Shown here piece after piece: positions 13,001 to 23,330 of a stretch of DNA of 64,000 bases (its first letter is position 1; each line of letters starts with the position of its first letter). The notes under the pieces were generated by a model that had not been told where the DNA came from, made no database searches, and saw only the letters and a program-made list of their open reading frames with translations. Made by a program: the position numbers and the translations under genes. Source of the stretch: Corylus avellana (lineage: Eukaryota > Streptophyta > Magnoliopsida > Fagales > Betulaceae); contig NC_081542.1 in NCBI RefSeq assembly GCF_901000735.1, forward strand, positions 38,312,571 to 38,376,570. The letters run 5' to 3'.

Positions 13001-13274
13001 TAAAGGATATGGAGCATGGGGAGCACTCTTTGGCAAGGTGTTCTATGCCTTCTGGGTGATTGTTCATCTCTACCCCTTCCTTAAGGGTCTCATGGGTCGC
13101 CAAAACCGGACACCAACAATTGTTGTTCTGTGGGCTGTGCTGTTGGCCTCTGTCTTCTCTCTTCTTTGGGTGAAGGTAAATCCCTTTGTGAGCAACGTTG
13201 ATAGTTCAACTGTTCCCAAAAGCACCTGCATCCCCATAGATTGTTATCCAGAATTTTCCAACCATACAGCCTAA
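6427..13274 (+). CDS. CESA8: Cellulose synthase catalytic subunit, CESA8/IRX1 type, copy 2, complete
   Basis: Thirteen exons, all GT-AG: 6427-6601, 7317-7393, 7580-7631, 7718-7874, 8283-8549, 9051-9396, 9561-9698, 10062-10187, 10277-10489, 10951-11200, 11288-11487, 11820-12173, 12657-13274. They join in frame to 990 codons plus stop, against about 985 in Arabidopsis CESA8. Domain order: RING-type zinc finger with four CxxC pairs (residues about 7-55), a lysine-rich linker, two membrane helices in exon 5, then the catalytic core with DD near 296, DCD near 463, TED at about 676-678 and QVLRW at about 716-720, then C-terminal helices. Role: UDP-glucose-dependent cellulose synthesis for secondary walls. 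Oddities: several changes in a normally invariant stretch of exon 8, and a nine-residue C-terminal extension created by loss of the usual stop. It may still be functional because all catalytic motifs remain. Confidence 0.94.
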
Positions 13275-13573
13275 AAGTTGGTGTTTGAGGCATATTGGAG
13301 TAAGTTTTGGACAATATGTATCAATCTTTCTGCTGATAATCCGTTTGTAAAGACATTTGTTCGGAGAAATATCTAAGTTATTAAACGGGGGTTGCTATTT
13401 TCTTGCATAATTTGAAATTACACAGAGAATGATTATATGGCAGGAAAGAACTTGTCCGTTTTCTGTTGTTTCATGAACAATCACAGAGCATTCTTCATCG
13501 TACAACTGTTGTTTCGTGAACATGTGAATGTCGTACTATCTGACAAAGACTTACATCCCACCTTAGCGGCCGC
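13275..13573. other. CESA8-2 3' flank
   Basis: AT-rich sequence similar to the 3' flank of CESA8-1, shifted by the small deletion near the stop. It contains likely 3' UTR but no clear gene. A NotI-type GCGGCCGC occurs near its right end, next to the MITE at 13577. Confidence 0.5.
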
Positions 13574-13576
13574 TTA

Positions 13577-13802
13577 GGCCATGTTTGGCAATGGATCAGT
13601 TAATTTTTTTTACTCTTTAACATTCTTATTTTTTATATTACATCAATTATTTTTAACTACTATTTAAATAAAAAATTTACTAAAAAATAAAACTTTTTTT
13701 ACTTTTTCATTAAAAAAAATTCTAAATTTTTATCTGTTTTATATCACATCAACTACTTCCAAATAAAAAAATCACCTACCGAATCCATTGGCAAACGAGG
13801 CC
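13577..13802. mobile_element. PIF/Harbinger-like (Tourist-type) MITE
   Basis: Terminal inverted repeats GGCCATGTTTGGCAATGGA and TCCATTGGCAAACGAGGCC bound a 226-bp AT-rich body without coding sequence. The 3-bp target duplication TTA is seen on both sides (13574-13576 and 13803-13805), as expected for PIF/Harbinger. The class is inferred from TSD length and sequence and from the terminal GGCC motif. Confidence 0.8.
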
Positions 13803-14102
13803 TTAAAGTTGATTAGTTATAGAATTCACCTTGGACGGGATAAAATAGCCAAAATGGTAATTTTGGTTTGTTCTATAGTTAAAAACATGTTTTAACTGTA
13901 TTTTGTCTAAAGAAATAATTAGCCATTACAATGCTAACTAAATTTGTTGAACATAGTAGCTTAATAATTTATAAAATTAACTAATAAAAAATAAAGCTCA
14001 ATCTCTCTCCTCTAATAGTGAATGGAATAGTGAATAGAAAAATGATATTTAATTAAAATAGTAAAAGTATATAGTAAATTTTTCTTTAAAATATTTATAT
14101 AG

Positions 14103-14333
14103 GCTTCGTTGGCAACAAACCATTAATGGTTTGATACTATTTCTCAAAAATTCAACTTTTTAACATTTTTACTTTTTATATCATATCAATTACTTTTTAC
14201 TATTATTCAAATAAAAAAATCACTATAAAACCATTTTTTTTTTTTAATTTTTTCATACCAAATATTCTTATTTATTCACATCAATTAATTTTTGTTACAG
14301 TGAAAAAACCCAAGACGTTTGCGAAACTAGCCC
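14103..14333. mobile_element. Small inverted-repeat MITE, class uncertain
   Basis: GGCTTCGTTGGCAA at the left and TTTGCGAAACTAGCC at the right form imperfect inverted ends around an AT-rich body resembling the MITE at 13577. No clean target duplication was found. An inverted copy exists near 50.57-50.80 kb. Confidence 0.55.
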
Positions 14334-14405
14334 ATAAAGTTTTGGGCCTAAAAATTATATTTGATTCCTTGTCCATACTTTGACAACCTAATAAGAAATT
14401 TTGTA

Positions 14406-14773
14406 GGGTAAAATTCACTTAACACCCTCAAACTACCATCTCAATGACAATTTACCTCCCAAACTATCAATTGCGACAATTTACCCCCCAAAGTAACAAA
14501 ACAATGACAATGTACCCTCAATTTTTAAAAAATGACAAAATTACCCTTACTAAAATAAAAACAAAAATACTAAAATTTAATTTTTTTTTCAAAATTTTAA
14601 GGGTATTTTTGTCTTATTAAAAATTCTATAGGAGTAATTTCATCATTTTGCTAACATTGGGGGATACATTGTCATTGTTTTTGTAGTTTGAGGGGTAAAT
14701 TGTCATAATTAATAGTTTGGGGGATAAATTGTCATTGGGGTAGTAGTTTAAGGAAATTAAGTAAACTTTACCC
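14406..14773. mobile_element. Mutator-like foldback MITE with 9-bp TSD
   Basis: A 368-bp element whose arms pair over most of its length (GGGTAAAATTCACTTAA against TTAAGTAAACTTTACCC, and the ACAATTTACC/GGTAAATTGT blocks). The 9-bp direct repeat AATTTTGTA at 14397-14405 and 14774-14782 fits Mutator-type insertion. No transposase sequence. Its reverse-complement copy with the same flanking duplication is at 50130-50500. Confidence 0.82.
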
Positions 14774-14880
14774 AATTTTGTATCAAAAAGTAAGCACCGT
14801 GTGAACAAAGTCAGAGCCATATTCTTGTAACTTGTGTATTGTTACTATATTTTGGAGATGGAAATATGTTCTTCTTCAAT

Positions 14881-15340
14881 CCCAATTTGATAAAAATTAA
14901 ATTAAATTAAAAATTAAAAAACTCCCTCCTACTATTTAATCAAAATCTAATAGGAGTTGCCGATTCACCCCAAAGCATTGTGGCTTGGCCACCCAATCTG
15001 AATCGGGATTGGCCAAGCCACCGAGAAATACCGGTTGGAGGTGACTCTTTCTCTCCTAGGGGTGATTCACGACTCCCTTCCTTTTTTAATATATATATAT
15101 ATATAGTTTTTAATTTTTTTTTTAATTTATAGGGATATTTTTGTCTTAGAAGATATTGTTGCAATTAAAATTTTATTGGGACATTATCAATCTAGTAGTA
15201 GTTTGAACTTTGAAGAGAGTATATGAATTTTTATGAACAATTTTATAGGTTGGGTTGAAAGAACTTCTTAAATCCCAATTTGATCAAAAAAAAAAAAAAA
15301 AAAATCCCTCCTACTATTTAATGTAAATCTAGTAATTTTG
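14881..15340. repeat. Repeat-rich stretch with direct and inverted repeats
   Basis: The string CCCTCCTACTATTTAAT, preceded by CCCAATTTGAT, occurs twice in direct orientation (about 14881-14942 and 15273-15322). Between them is a foldback around CACCCC...GGGGTG and GTGGCTTGGCCA...TGGCCAAGCCAC near 14.96-15.07 kb. It looks like a decayed element. The region is duplicated in inverse orientation near 49.5-50.0 kb. Confidence 0.5.
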
Positions 15341-15387
15341 GTTGTTTTCATGATTCTCTTATCTCGAAAGAGAAACAGTTCTCAAAT

Positions 15388-15478
15388 AATAGCTTAATTA
15401 GCTGAAACTACGCCTCATGATGCGAAGCTCACTAGTTCGAATCGTTCAACATATTAAAAATAAATAAATAAATAAATG
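15388..15478 (+). mobile_element. tRNA-derived SINE fragment
   Basis: TAGCTTAATTAGCTG resembles a polymerase III A box and GTTCGAATCG a B box about 30 bp later, followed by an A-rich (AAAT)n tail. This is the layout of a plant tRNA-derived SINE. Target duplications are not clear. The inverted copy lies at about 49330-49425. Confidence 0.6.
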
Positions 15479-17023
15479 GATATTTTCATTTTCTTACGCA
15501 TTTATTGTTCATCTCAATATAAGAGATGCACAAATCGACATTAGATTCAATTGTAAATTAGTACATTCTCTTATAAAAAGAGCCAGAGACTAATACCATC
15601 CACGTCTCTTTCCATAAGGTTATGCAAGTTTAAAAGTCATGACTCGCCGACTCAAAGAGAAAACAAAAGGCAGTCAGACATCAAAGAATAAAGGAAGGAG
15701 GGGAAGTAAAGAAGAAGAAGGAAGAGCTGGCGACAACGCACATCTGATTTGTTTGGCTTTTTTGTAAAATCATTACATTACCAATGACGTCATTACTATT
15801 TCGTTAGCCGTTATGGATATTTGTTTTAACTAAATAATACAAAATTATTAAACGGAAAATGCCCATGTCGTTTGACGTGGTCTGGACTTTTATTTGCATT
15901 ACTACCCTTGGCTTACTTCTTATTTACGTTTTTGACCTTCTCAAGATTCATCAGACTTTAATCATCCATAGATTCTAGACTTCTAGTGTCCTTCTCGCCA
16001 AAAAGAAAAATAAAGTGGACAAAAGAAAAATAAAATAAAAGAGTTTACGACGTTTTTCAATTTATGCAGACCTTAGGGTGCGTATAAATAATATAAATAA
16101 TAATAATAATAATAAACTCTCTTGCAAAAACCTTCACGTTCTGAAATGTGAGCTTTCTTCCTCCACACCACCTTAATTAATAAACTTTTTTTCTACCTTC
16201 CTCTCTTTTTTTTCTTTTTCAAAATAGGTTTTTTTTTTTTTTTTTTTTTTAAAAAAAATTATCATTTTAGATTCATAGCAACTCTCCATCCAAACAAGCC
16301 ACATGCCCCCTACTCTATTATATCTGACTACCTCTTTTTCTACCAACGTCCTTCAATACGGTGCGTGGAATACACACGCCACCACCTTCCTTTGCTTCAA
16401 CAAGTAGATTTGACTGTTTTTTACTCCTATGCTCCTCTAGTTTTCTTGCGAGACTTTAGATCTTAGATTTCAAGATTCTATGTTTGTTATCATTTATCTC
16501 ACAATTCAAGGTGGGGAAACTCATTATCTACTTTAGATATATCTTTTAACCTTAACTCATTCTGCAACTTAAAACATCTTAAGTGTCGTTCATATCACTT
16601 GCAGATTTTCATCATATGTTGTCGCTACAATCAGTACTGTTGGCAGCATTCTTGCATCTTTAATTGTACAATGAATTGATGCATGAAAAGTATTATTTTG
16701 TGGGTCTTTCATTTTGGTTTCTGTAATTTTTATTTCTTAAAATTGCTATGTACTTATATATGTTGCATTTCTTTTACTCATTAAAAAAAAAACTGCATGA
16801 GAGTAAATATATCAAAATCCAAGGGTAGAAAAGTACACTCCCAACTGTCATACACACACCCTTAAATCTAATCCTGTGACATCCTAAAAGTGCTCTCTCG
16901 CTTATCAGTTCGAAATAGAGAGTGTCCAACACACCCATAAATTTACACATTCAGCTCCCCTCACACTCTCCTGAGCTGGAAAGCTCACTCCACAACTCCA
17001 CTCCCTGCACACCTCTCAAAAAA
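15479..17023 (+). promoter_or_regulatory. Upstream region of the RLP51-like gene
   Basis: About 1.5 kb without a credible gene. It has a TATAAATA-like string near 16083-16090 followed by an (AAT)n run, poly-T tracts, and a CT-rich leader just before the ATG at 17024. The whole stretch is repeated in inverse orientation at 47.7-49.3 kb. Transcription start and any leader intron cannot be placed. Confidence 0.45.
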
Positions 17024-18513
17024 ATGGCACCACCACCACCACCATTCTTCTTCACTCTCCTGCTCCTCCTCTACACCGCCGCCACCGCCACCAGCNNNNN
17101 NNNNNNNNNNNNNNNNNNNNNNNNNNNNNNNNNNNNNNNNNNNNNNNNNNNNNNNNNNNNNNNNNNNNNNNNNNNNNNNNNNNNNNNNNNNNNNNNNNNN
17201 NNNNNNNNNNNNNNNNNNNNNNNNNNNNNNNNNNNNNNNNNNNNNNNNNNNNNNCTCCAACGAAGCGATCTCCAACTCCAACAAAGCCGTCTCCGACTCC
17301 AACGCCGTCTCCAACTCCAACGGCGCCCTCTCCTTCTTCTTCTTCTTCTTCTTCACCCTCCACGCTCGACCCAAAGCAGCTGAGAGCGCTGCAGTCCCTC
17401 AACATCCCGACCTCGAAGGACCCCTGCCAAAGCAAGAACAACGCCACCCTCGTCTGCGACTCCTCAAAGCCCTTCCGCCACCTCCTCTCCCTCTCACTCG
17501 CAAACTGCTCCCCAAACGACGTCGCTCTCTCCTTCACCGCCCTCAAGTCCCTCTCCTCCCTCCACTCCCTCTCCTTCCTCAACTGCCCAATCTCCCCCAT
17601 CCGCTTCCCTTCCGAACTCTCCTCCTCTCTCCGATCCTTCACCTGCGTCCACTCCCTCAAATCACTCACCGGCCTCTGGCTCTCTCACCTCCATAACCTC
17701 ACCGACCTCACCGTCTCTGCCACCCCCGTCACCACCTCCGGCTCTTATGTCATTCTTGGAAACATGAAGAAGCTCAAGTCCATAACCATCTCCCACGCCA
17801 ATCTCACCGGTTATATTACCAAACACTTGAATCTCAACCTTACCCACATCGATTTTTCCGGTAATAAGCTCAGGGGAAAGATACCCAGCTCCATTACGCT
17901 TCTTGAAGACCTCGATTTCTTGAATCTTTCCTCGAATGCGCTCGTTGGTGAGATACCCACTTCGTTTGGGGACTTGATTTCGCTACAGAACCTGTCTCTG
18001 GCCTCGAATTCGCTGTCCGGGTCGATTCCAACGTCGATGTCAGCGATACCGGGTTTGGTTCACATTGATCTGAGCTCGAACCAGTTGAACGGCACGATTC
18101 CGAGGTTCATTTCGGAGATGAAGAGCTTGAAGTACTTGAATCTGGCAAACAATGACTTTCACGGGGTTATGCCGTTCAACGGGAGTTTCATTAAGAAGTT
18201 GGTTGTATTCAAGGTGGGTGGGAATAGCAATCTGTGCTATAACCATTCAATTTTGTCATCAAAGTTGAAGCTCGGGATTGCGCCTTGTGATAAGCACGGA
18301 TTGCCAATGTCGCCGCCGGCGTCTAAGGCGGATTCTTCATCGGACGACAACAGCAGTGATTCGGATTATGATGAGAGTAGTGGGGATAATTCTAGTGGCA
18401 AGAGCGAGCATCATCATGGGCCAAGTAAGGTTGTTCTTGGCGTGGCAATTGGGCTTTCTTCTATAGTTTTTCTCATTGTTTTCCTTGTTCTTCTCTCAAA
18501 ATGGTGTGGTTAA
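17024..18513 (+). CDS. RLP51: LRR receptor-like protein, RLP51/SNC2 type (sequence gap inside)
   Basis: Apparently a single exon. The ATG at 17024 starts a signal peptide (Pro run, then LLLLLY and small residues). After the gap comes a Pro/Thr/Ser-rich segment, the motif [18 protein letters not shown], a Cys-bounded cap, about five canonical plant LRRs (such as [13 protein letters not shown]), an acidic Ser/Asp-rich juxtamembrane stretch and one membrane helix near the C-terminus with a GVAIG (GxxxG) motif. The cytoplasmic tail is very short and there is no kinase. In Arabidopsis, RLP51 (SNC2, At4g18760) acts in immunity through BDA1 and WRKY70, and a Gly change at the membrane helix gives autoimmunity. 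The neighbours CESA8 and DOT4 match that locus. The coding frame differs before and after the gap unless the true gap length is 1 modulo 3. Confidence 0.88.
17096..17254. other. Assembly gap of 159 N inside RLP51 coding region
   Basis: The run of N starts exactly 24 codons after the ATG and ends inside the Pro/Thr/Ser-rich segment, a GC-rich low-complexity stretch that is hard to assemble. A second assembly break occurs at nearly the same gene position in the inverted copy at 47700. Confidence 0.99.
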
Positions 18514-19177
18514 GGGTAAACCAAAAAAAAATTATTGCTTCTTTCTGTAACTTAGATTAGGAGGAATTGGTAAATTAGAGATGAGTTTTATTTTTTATTT
18601 TTTTCATTTATTATACACTTAATGATGAAGAAGAGTAGGTGCAACGGGGAAAAAAACAAAGAAAAAGAAAAAGGAAAGAGAGAGAGGAATCATTGAATTG
18701 GTGTGTTATTTTTTTGCTGCTTTGATCATTCTATGGAGAAAAGAGCAGTGGGTTTATCATTTTGTTGTGTTTGGTGTGTGTATTATTGGCTGCCTTTGGG
18801 GAAAAGTGGGTTGATCTATTATTATTCCTGAATACTACCTTTTCTTGAGCTACAAGTATTTTTTTTCCTTTTTTACACTTTTTGTTTACCATAGCCACCC
18901 CCTTCCTTCTATGTGCTTTTAATTGGATCTCTTGTTGTACTTTGTGATTTTCATTTCATATTTTTGGTGCTCGATGATGAAGCCTATGATGTAAAATGAG
19001 GGTATTTAAGTAATTTTGATCTTTGCATATTGTACTAGGTTTTTGCTACCAAAGGTTTATGTTCTGCTCTTCCCATTTCCGTATGCAGCTTTGAGATATG
19101 TCTTTTGGGTATTAATGGATGGCTGCATATTCCTTGACTCAGGACCTTTGTGTCTTTTTAAAGTGCAAAAAATGTAA
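18514..19177. other. RLP51 3' flank
   Basis: AT-rich 3' UTR and intergenic DNA with homopolymer T runs. No coding signal or clear transposon end is visible. Confidence 0.5.
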
Positions 19178-19188
19178 ACAAAATGGCA

Positions 19189-19191
<3 letters not shown>

Positions 19192-19220
<29 letters not shown>

Positions 19221-19305
19221 GTCCACACAAGAGGGGAAGAAGATTTAAACTAGAGACATCCGCATCATAAGGCATGGTTTCTAGTCGATTGAGCTACCCT
19301 TAAAG
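19192..19305 (-). mobile_element. tRNA-derived SINE with (AAT)n tail and target duplications
   Basis: Read on the minus strand, GGTAGCTCAATCGACTAG (A-box region) is followed about 45 bp later by a degenerate B box, and then by an (AAT)n tail (seen as (ATT)n at 19192-19220). Flanking direct repeats ACAAAATGGCAATT (19178-19191) and ACAAAATGCAATT (19306-19318) are the target duplication, differing by one base. It is related to the SINEs at 22264 and 15388. Confidence 0.78.
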
Positions 19306-19319
19306 ACAAAATGCAATTG

Positions 19320-19894
19320 TTTTAGGTGATGGTGATGAAAATGATTTTTTTTTTTAAGTAGTGGTTGAAGTAGATTTTTTGACCGTTGAGCTCAAGTCAA
19401 TAAAGGTTCTATTGTGAAAACTGAATAGAGAAATGTGTGTTTTTTTTTTTTTTTTTTGTGTGTGAGGTTTCTTGTAAAGTGTGATTTACCAAGTAGATCG
19501 CAATAATGGCCAATGTAGGTGTATAATTTTGATGTAGAGGCTGATTATCTTTTATGTGAAGGCTCATTGAGTAGGGTCCATGACTGGATGGGATGATGAT
19601 TTTTCAATGTGCCCCCACACTAAAACTACTGCCCCTTATTATATCTAGGGCCATGAATAGGGAAGAGACAATGAGCTGGCTGGATAATTATGGAGAATGG
19701 CAAGGGATGTTGAATCCAACCATGTGGTCAATGTAAATGTAGATAGTTGATTCAAGTTGTGTCTCCTTGCTTGGTGAAACTCTGAAATGAGTAATGAGGT
19801 TCTATAGTAATTAGTCTGCATATTGGACTGGACCTTCTGAACCAATTGTTAAGAACCATCAACCTGCCAGCTTGTTTTAGCTGCTTATTCTGTC
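19320..19894. other. Intergenic, no gene seen
   Basis: AT-rich DNA with poly-T tracts at 19343 and 19440. Open frames here lack any recognisable domain or homology between strands. Confidence 0.4.
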
Positions 19895-19902
19895 ATTTTA
19901 AC

Positions 19903-20411
19903 TAGGGGTACAAACGGGGCAGTTATAATCGCCTCGCAACCGCTAACCGCCTCGGGCGGGGTGGTTAGCGGTTTTAGGGATAGGAAAAAACGGTTAATAA
20001 CCGCCTACCTTTATATATAATAATATAAATATATATTTTATATTAAAAACATTAAAACGATGTTTTGGTGTTAAACACCAAAACAGTGTCGTTTTAAATA
20101 TGAGTTGAGTTAGGGATAGGGTTTCATCATATTCATTGTTTCTTGGAACATTTTGACCCAAAACTATTTAAAATAAGCCTAAAAAATAGACACAATGAAT
20201 GCCTTAAACACCTCAAAAAGCTCAAAAGCTCATATAAAAAAAAAGGTTATAAAACCGCTAGTTATTGGTTTGAATAACCGCTAACCGCCGGTTATAAAGT
20301 AACTGCTAAGCAGAGTGGTTACGGTTATTAAAATCCAATAACCACCTTAGGCGATTTGCAGTTAGCGGTTTTAGCCAATAACCGCTAACCGCAACCGCTT
20401 GTACACTCCTA
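19903..20411. mobile_element. Non-autonomous hAT element (509 bp) with 8-bp TSD
   Basis: Starts TAGGGGTACAAACGG and ends CGCTTGTACACTCCTA. The 8-bp duplication ATTTTAAC is at 19895-19902 and 20412-20419, as expected for hAT. Both subterminal regions carry many copies of AACCGCTAACCGC and GGTTAGCGGTT in both orientations. No transposase is present. It belongs to the same family as the element at 60549. Confidence 0.88.
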
Positions 20412-20419
20412 ATTTTAAC

Positions 20420-21096
20420 AATTTTCTTTTTGGCTTTACTTTGTTAGTCAATTTTCCATAGTTGGGTATCGGCCTCTTTTCACACTTCCGTACAACCTAA
20501 AAATTTTACGGATTTGGCTTAAATGCTGTAAAAAAGTTGAAGGAAATTTTTGCAGATTTTTCACAATTTAAATTTTATGTAATTTTTTATTAGAATATAA
20601 ATTAAATGATTAAATTCATCTACTTCTATTAGTTCAAGTTTTTGGAATAAGTGGTGATTTAAGTTCAAACACTTTCTGTTAGAGCAGAGGTTTTTGAGTT
20701 CGAATCTTGTTTCTGTAATTCACCTCTCATTTCAATTAAATATTTCAGGTTCTTGTTTGGGGAGTAATGCTAGCTACCACATTTTTCATCCGGATGAAAA
20801 GGTAGTACCTAACACATTACTCTTGTTTAGGAGATTGCTATGGATAATAGAGTTCTTATTTACAAGCTTTGCTAAATAACATTCTATGTAAAACTATTTA
20901 GCCGCATGTAAAGTGATTTGAAGTAGTTAATATTGTTTGGTTAATTTAGCTGCATGTAAAGTGATTTGAAGTAGTTAATATTGTTTGGTTAAGAGAAGTG
21001 GCATCAAAGGGTGGGAAGGTTGGGCTGCCTTTTCCCTTATACTCTCTTGGGTTTTGTCCACTTGTCATCCAGCTATGTGGTGAATCTCAGTGTCAA
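20420..21096. repeat. Intergenic with short duplicated tract
   Basis: A tract of about 45 bp around GCATGTAAAGTGATTTGAAGT is repeated in tandem at about 20904-20990. Near 20645-20760, a GTTCGAATC box and CAATTAAATATT resemble a repeat seen again near 27.8 and 29.7 kb, perhaps an old retroelement fragment. No gene seen. Confidence 0.4.
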
Positions 21097-21098
21097 GT

Positions 21099-21268
21099 AA
21101 TGATATAAAGAGGATTATAGTCTTCCTAGAGTACTCTCAAATGTGATGTGTCATTTAAAATTATCAATAGATCAAAATTCAATAATGATCATTTCAAATT
21201 CAATGGTAATTTTAAAAGTCATGTCACATTTGAAAAGACTCTAGTCCTCCTTATATCATTACTCCTCA
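21099..21268. mobile_element. Short foldback MITE
   Basis: GTAATGATATAAAGAGGA at the left pairs with TCCTTATATCATTAC at the right, and the inner ACTCTCAAATGTGA and TCACATTTGAAAAGA blocks also pair. It is AT-rich and non-coding. Similar foldbacks occur at 27105 and about 28071. Confidence 0.6.
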
Positions 21269-22249
21269 ATGCTATCACTCAAATCTGAAAGGATTTACTG
21301 TATCTCTGCTACCCTATGGTTGTGCTTTCTGTTTTTAAGAAACATGTCCAAAACCAGCTCACTCTAGTGTGTGTACAATCGATTGCCAAAATATGAGGGT
21401 GCACTTTTTCTCTGTGGCCACCAATCCATCAACAATAGAAGATTCTTATCTCAGGATTTGGCATGAAACCAAACAAGTCTTCAAAATCAAACCTGTTTGT
21501 AGATCTGAGCTTCTTAAAGCTGCTGCTGCTGAGATCTGAAAATGAAATGATGCTGAAATGTACATAATCTTAAGCAAACTCAAAAGGGAAGACATGAGTG
21601 GCTTCTCAACTCTACCAACATGGCAAACTTGTCCTTCCATATGTCAAGCCCATAATTACTGCCACCTGCTTTTGTACTCTGCCTTTTGCTACTTGGTCCC
21701 CCGCATTCATGGAGTTCATTCATGGATGTGCCTGTCATGTGCAAAAAATGAGAGGGCAAGAAGTAAGAAAGCTGAAGTTGATTAACAAATATAGTCTATC
21801 CACGTATTATTAAACTATACTATCCTCACGAAATCCCAAAATGAGAAGCGTTTCAGATTATTTTCATACCTGCACCTTGAGTGTCGTTAGTGCTCTCAGT
21901 GGAGCTGAGTCACAAACTATGGCTTAACTGGCTTAAGAGAGCGTCTGGGATTTTCTAATGTCGAAAGTGGGCAAGTGCTACTATAATCATGAGCAAGTAG
22001 AGTAACTATTTCGATCATCCCTTTTTTCCTTTTTAAAATTTAAAAATAAATAAATAAATAACTATACCATCCTCACATAATGACAAATGTTGTTGATGGG
22101 CGACTGTTACTTTGTTTGTTAAAATTTTTGTTTCTTTTTTCAAAACAAAAATATTAACAAACAACTCAAACATAAAATATTAATAAAAATATAAAAACAG
22201 TTTTCACCTACATGTCACATTAAAATACTTTTTTCAAAAGAAAAAAAAA
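21269..22249. other. Intergenic, no gene seen
   Basis: Mixed-composition DNA without a recognisable coding domain. The longest open frames overlap on opposite strands and look like chance. Confidence 0.4.
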
Positions 22250-22263
22250 ACCCTCGAAAACAT

Positions 22264-22371
22264 TTTTTTTTTTTTTTTGATATGTCTGCACAAGAGGGAG
22301 AGAGTGTGATTCGAACTAGTGACCTCCACTTCATTAAGTATGGTCCCAGCCCATTAAGCTGCCTCTTGGAG
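22264..22371 (-). mobile_element. tRNA-derived SINE with perfect 14-bp TSD
   Basis: On the minus strand it reads GGCAGCTTAATGGGCTGGG (A-box region), then CACTAGTTCGAATCAC (B box) about 40 bp later, then a poly(A) tail (poly-T at 22264-22278). The 14-bp repeat ACCCTCGAAAACAT occurs at 22250-22263 and 22372-22385. This is a clear and fairly young SINE insertion. Confidence 0.88.
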
Positions 22372-22979
22372 ACCCTCGAAAACATATTAAATATTGAAAG
22401 TAAGATAATACTGAAAAGAAATGGTGTTTGTTTGTGTGTGTGTGGAGATCAAACATATCATAGTGGTCCCAAACCCTAGAGTGTACCGAAACAACAAAAA
22501 TAACAGGACACAATAAATTGTATAAGAATCTTGCAATGTTGAACCTTCTGGCACCACACGGAAGAGCTGGTGTCTCCGTTGGTGGGCCTGCAGTGCGAGC
22601 AGTTCCACAAGGGTTCTCCAGGAAAAGAGCAGCAAGAAACGTGAAAAAAGAAAGAGGAAGACAAAATTATTAAAAGATGCCGTTTGAAGCAATATTCTAA
22701 GAATAACTCTAATGGTGACCACAATGATTCCGAATGAACTGTTATGGGACATAAAAGTAAACTTTAAGTATTTTTTAATATTTTGTGTTTTAAGTTGTTT
22801 GTTAATTTTTATACTTTTGCTAAAAAAACAAAAAATTGTCTTAAAAAAAAGTAACGTTATTTAGTAGACGGTTTCTTTCATTGTCACCTGGATTAGCACT
22901 TGTAAAAAACTAACTTTTATTACCCTGTTATCTCAGTTCCAGTTGTATAACAGTCATATAACAGTTTTTTGTTACTGTG

Positions 22980-23330
22980 CACAACAATGATGAATAATAT
23001 GGAATCGAAAAGAGAGAGTCGAGATACAGATTTACGTGATTCGGCAATGTACCTACATCCACAGAGAGTGCGGTTGTATTTTACTATTAATGATTAAGGG
23101 TTACAACATAACATATATATAGGAAAACCCTAGTTATATGGACGTATTTTGAAAATCTCCAAAATACCCCGCTCCGTGAACGTCTACTTGGCCAACCACT
23201 GGTGTTCTAATATGAGCCATTAGTTCCAACAAGTTTATTAAATAGCATAAACCATAATTGTCACATGTTAACAAGATTTTCAAGAACTTCTCAAAAGTTG
23301 GCGGTACCTGCTTGGCCATCTTTTATGCTG
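22980..23330. repeat. Possible LTR or solo-LTR fragment
   Basis: The segment containing GAGATACAGATTTACGTG and GATTCGGCAATGTACC, followed by AACCCTAGTTATATGG, resembles leader sequence found in many plant LTR elements. Neither termini nor target duplications could be identified. Confidence 0.3.

Noticed and set aside
15388..15478. Functional tRNA gene
   Set aside because: A and B boxes are present, but the sequence cannot form a full cloverleaf and has an A-rich tail, so it is a SINE.
17052..17669. Minus-strand frame opposite RLP51
   Set aside because: It is antisense to a well-supported LRR gene and crosses the gap; its Glu/Arg-rich content is the complement of Pro/Ser/Leu codons.
22282..22479. 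Open frame with MSAQEGESVIRTSDLHF
   Set aside because: It crosses a SINE on the opposite strand; the frame comes from the tRNA-like sequence.
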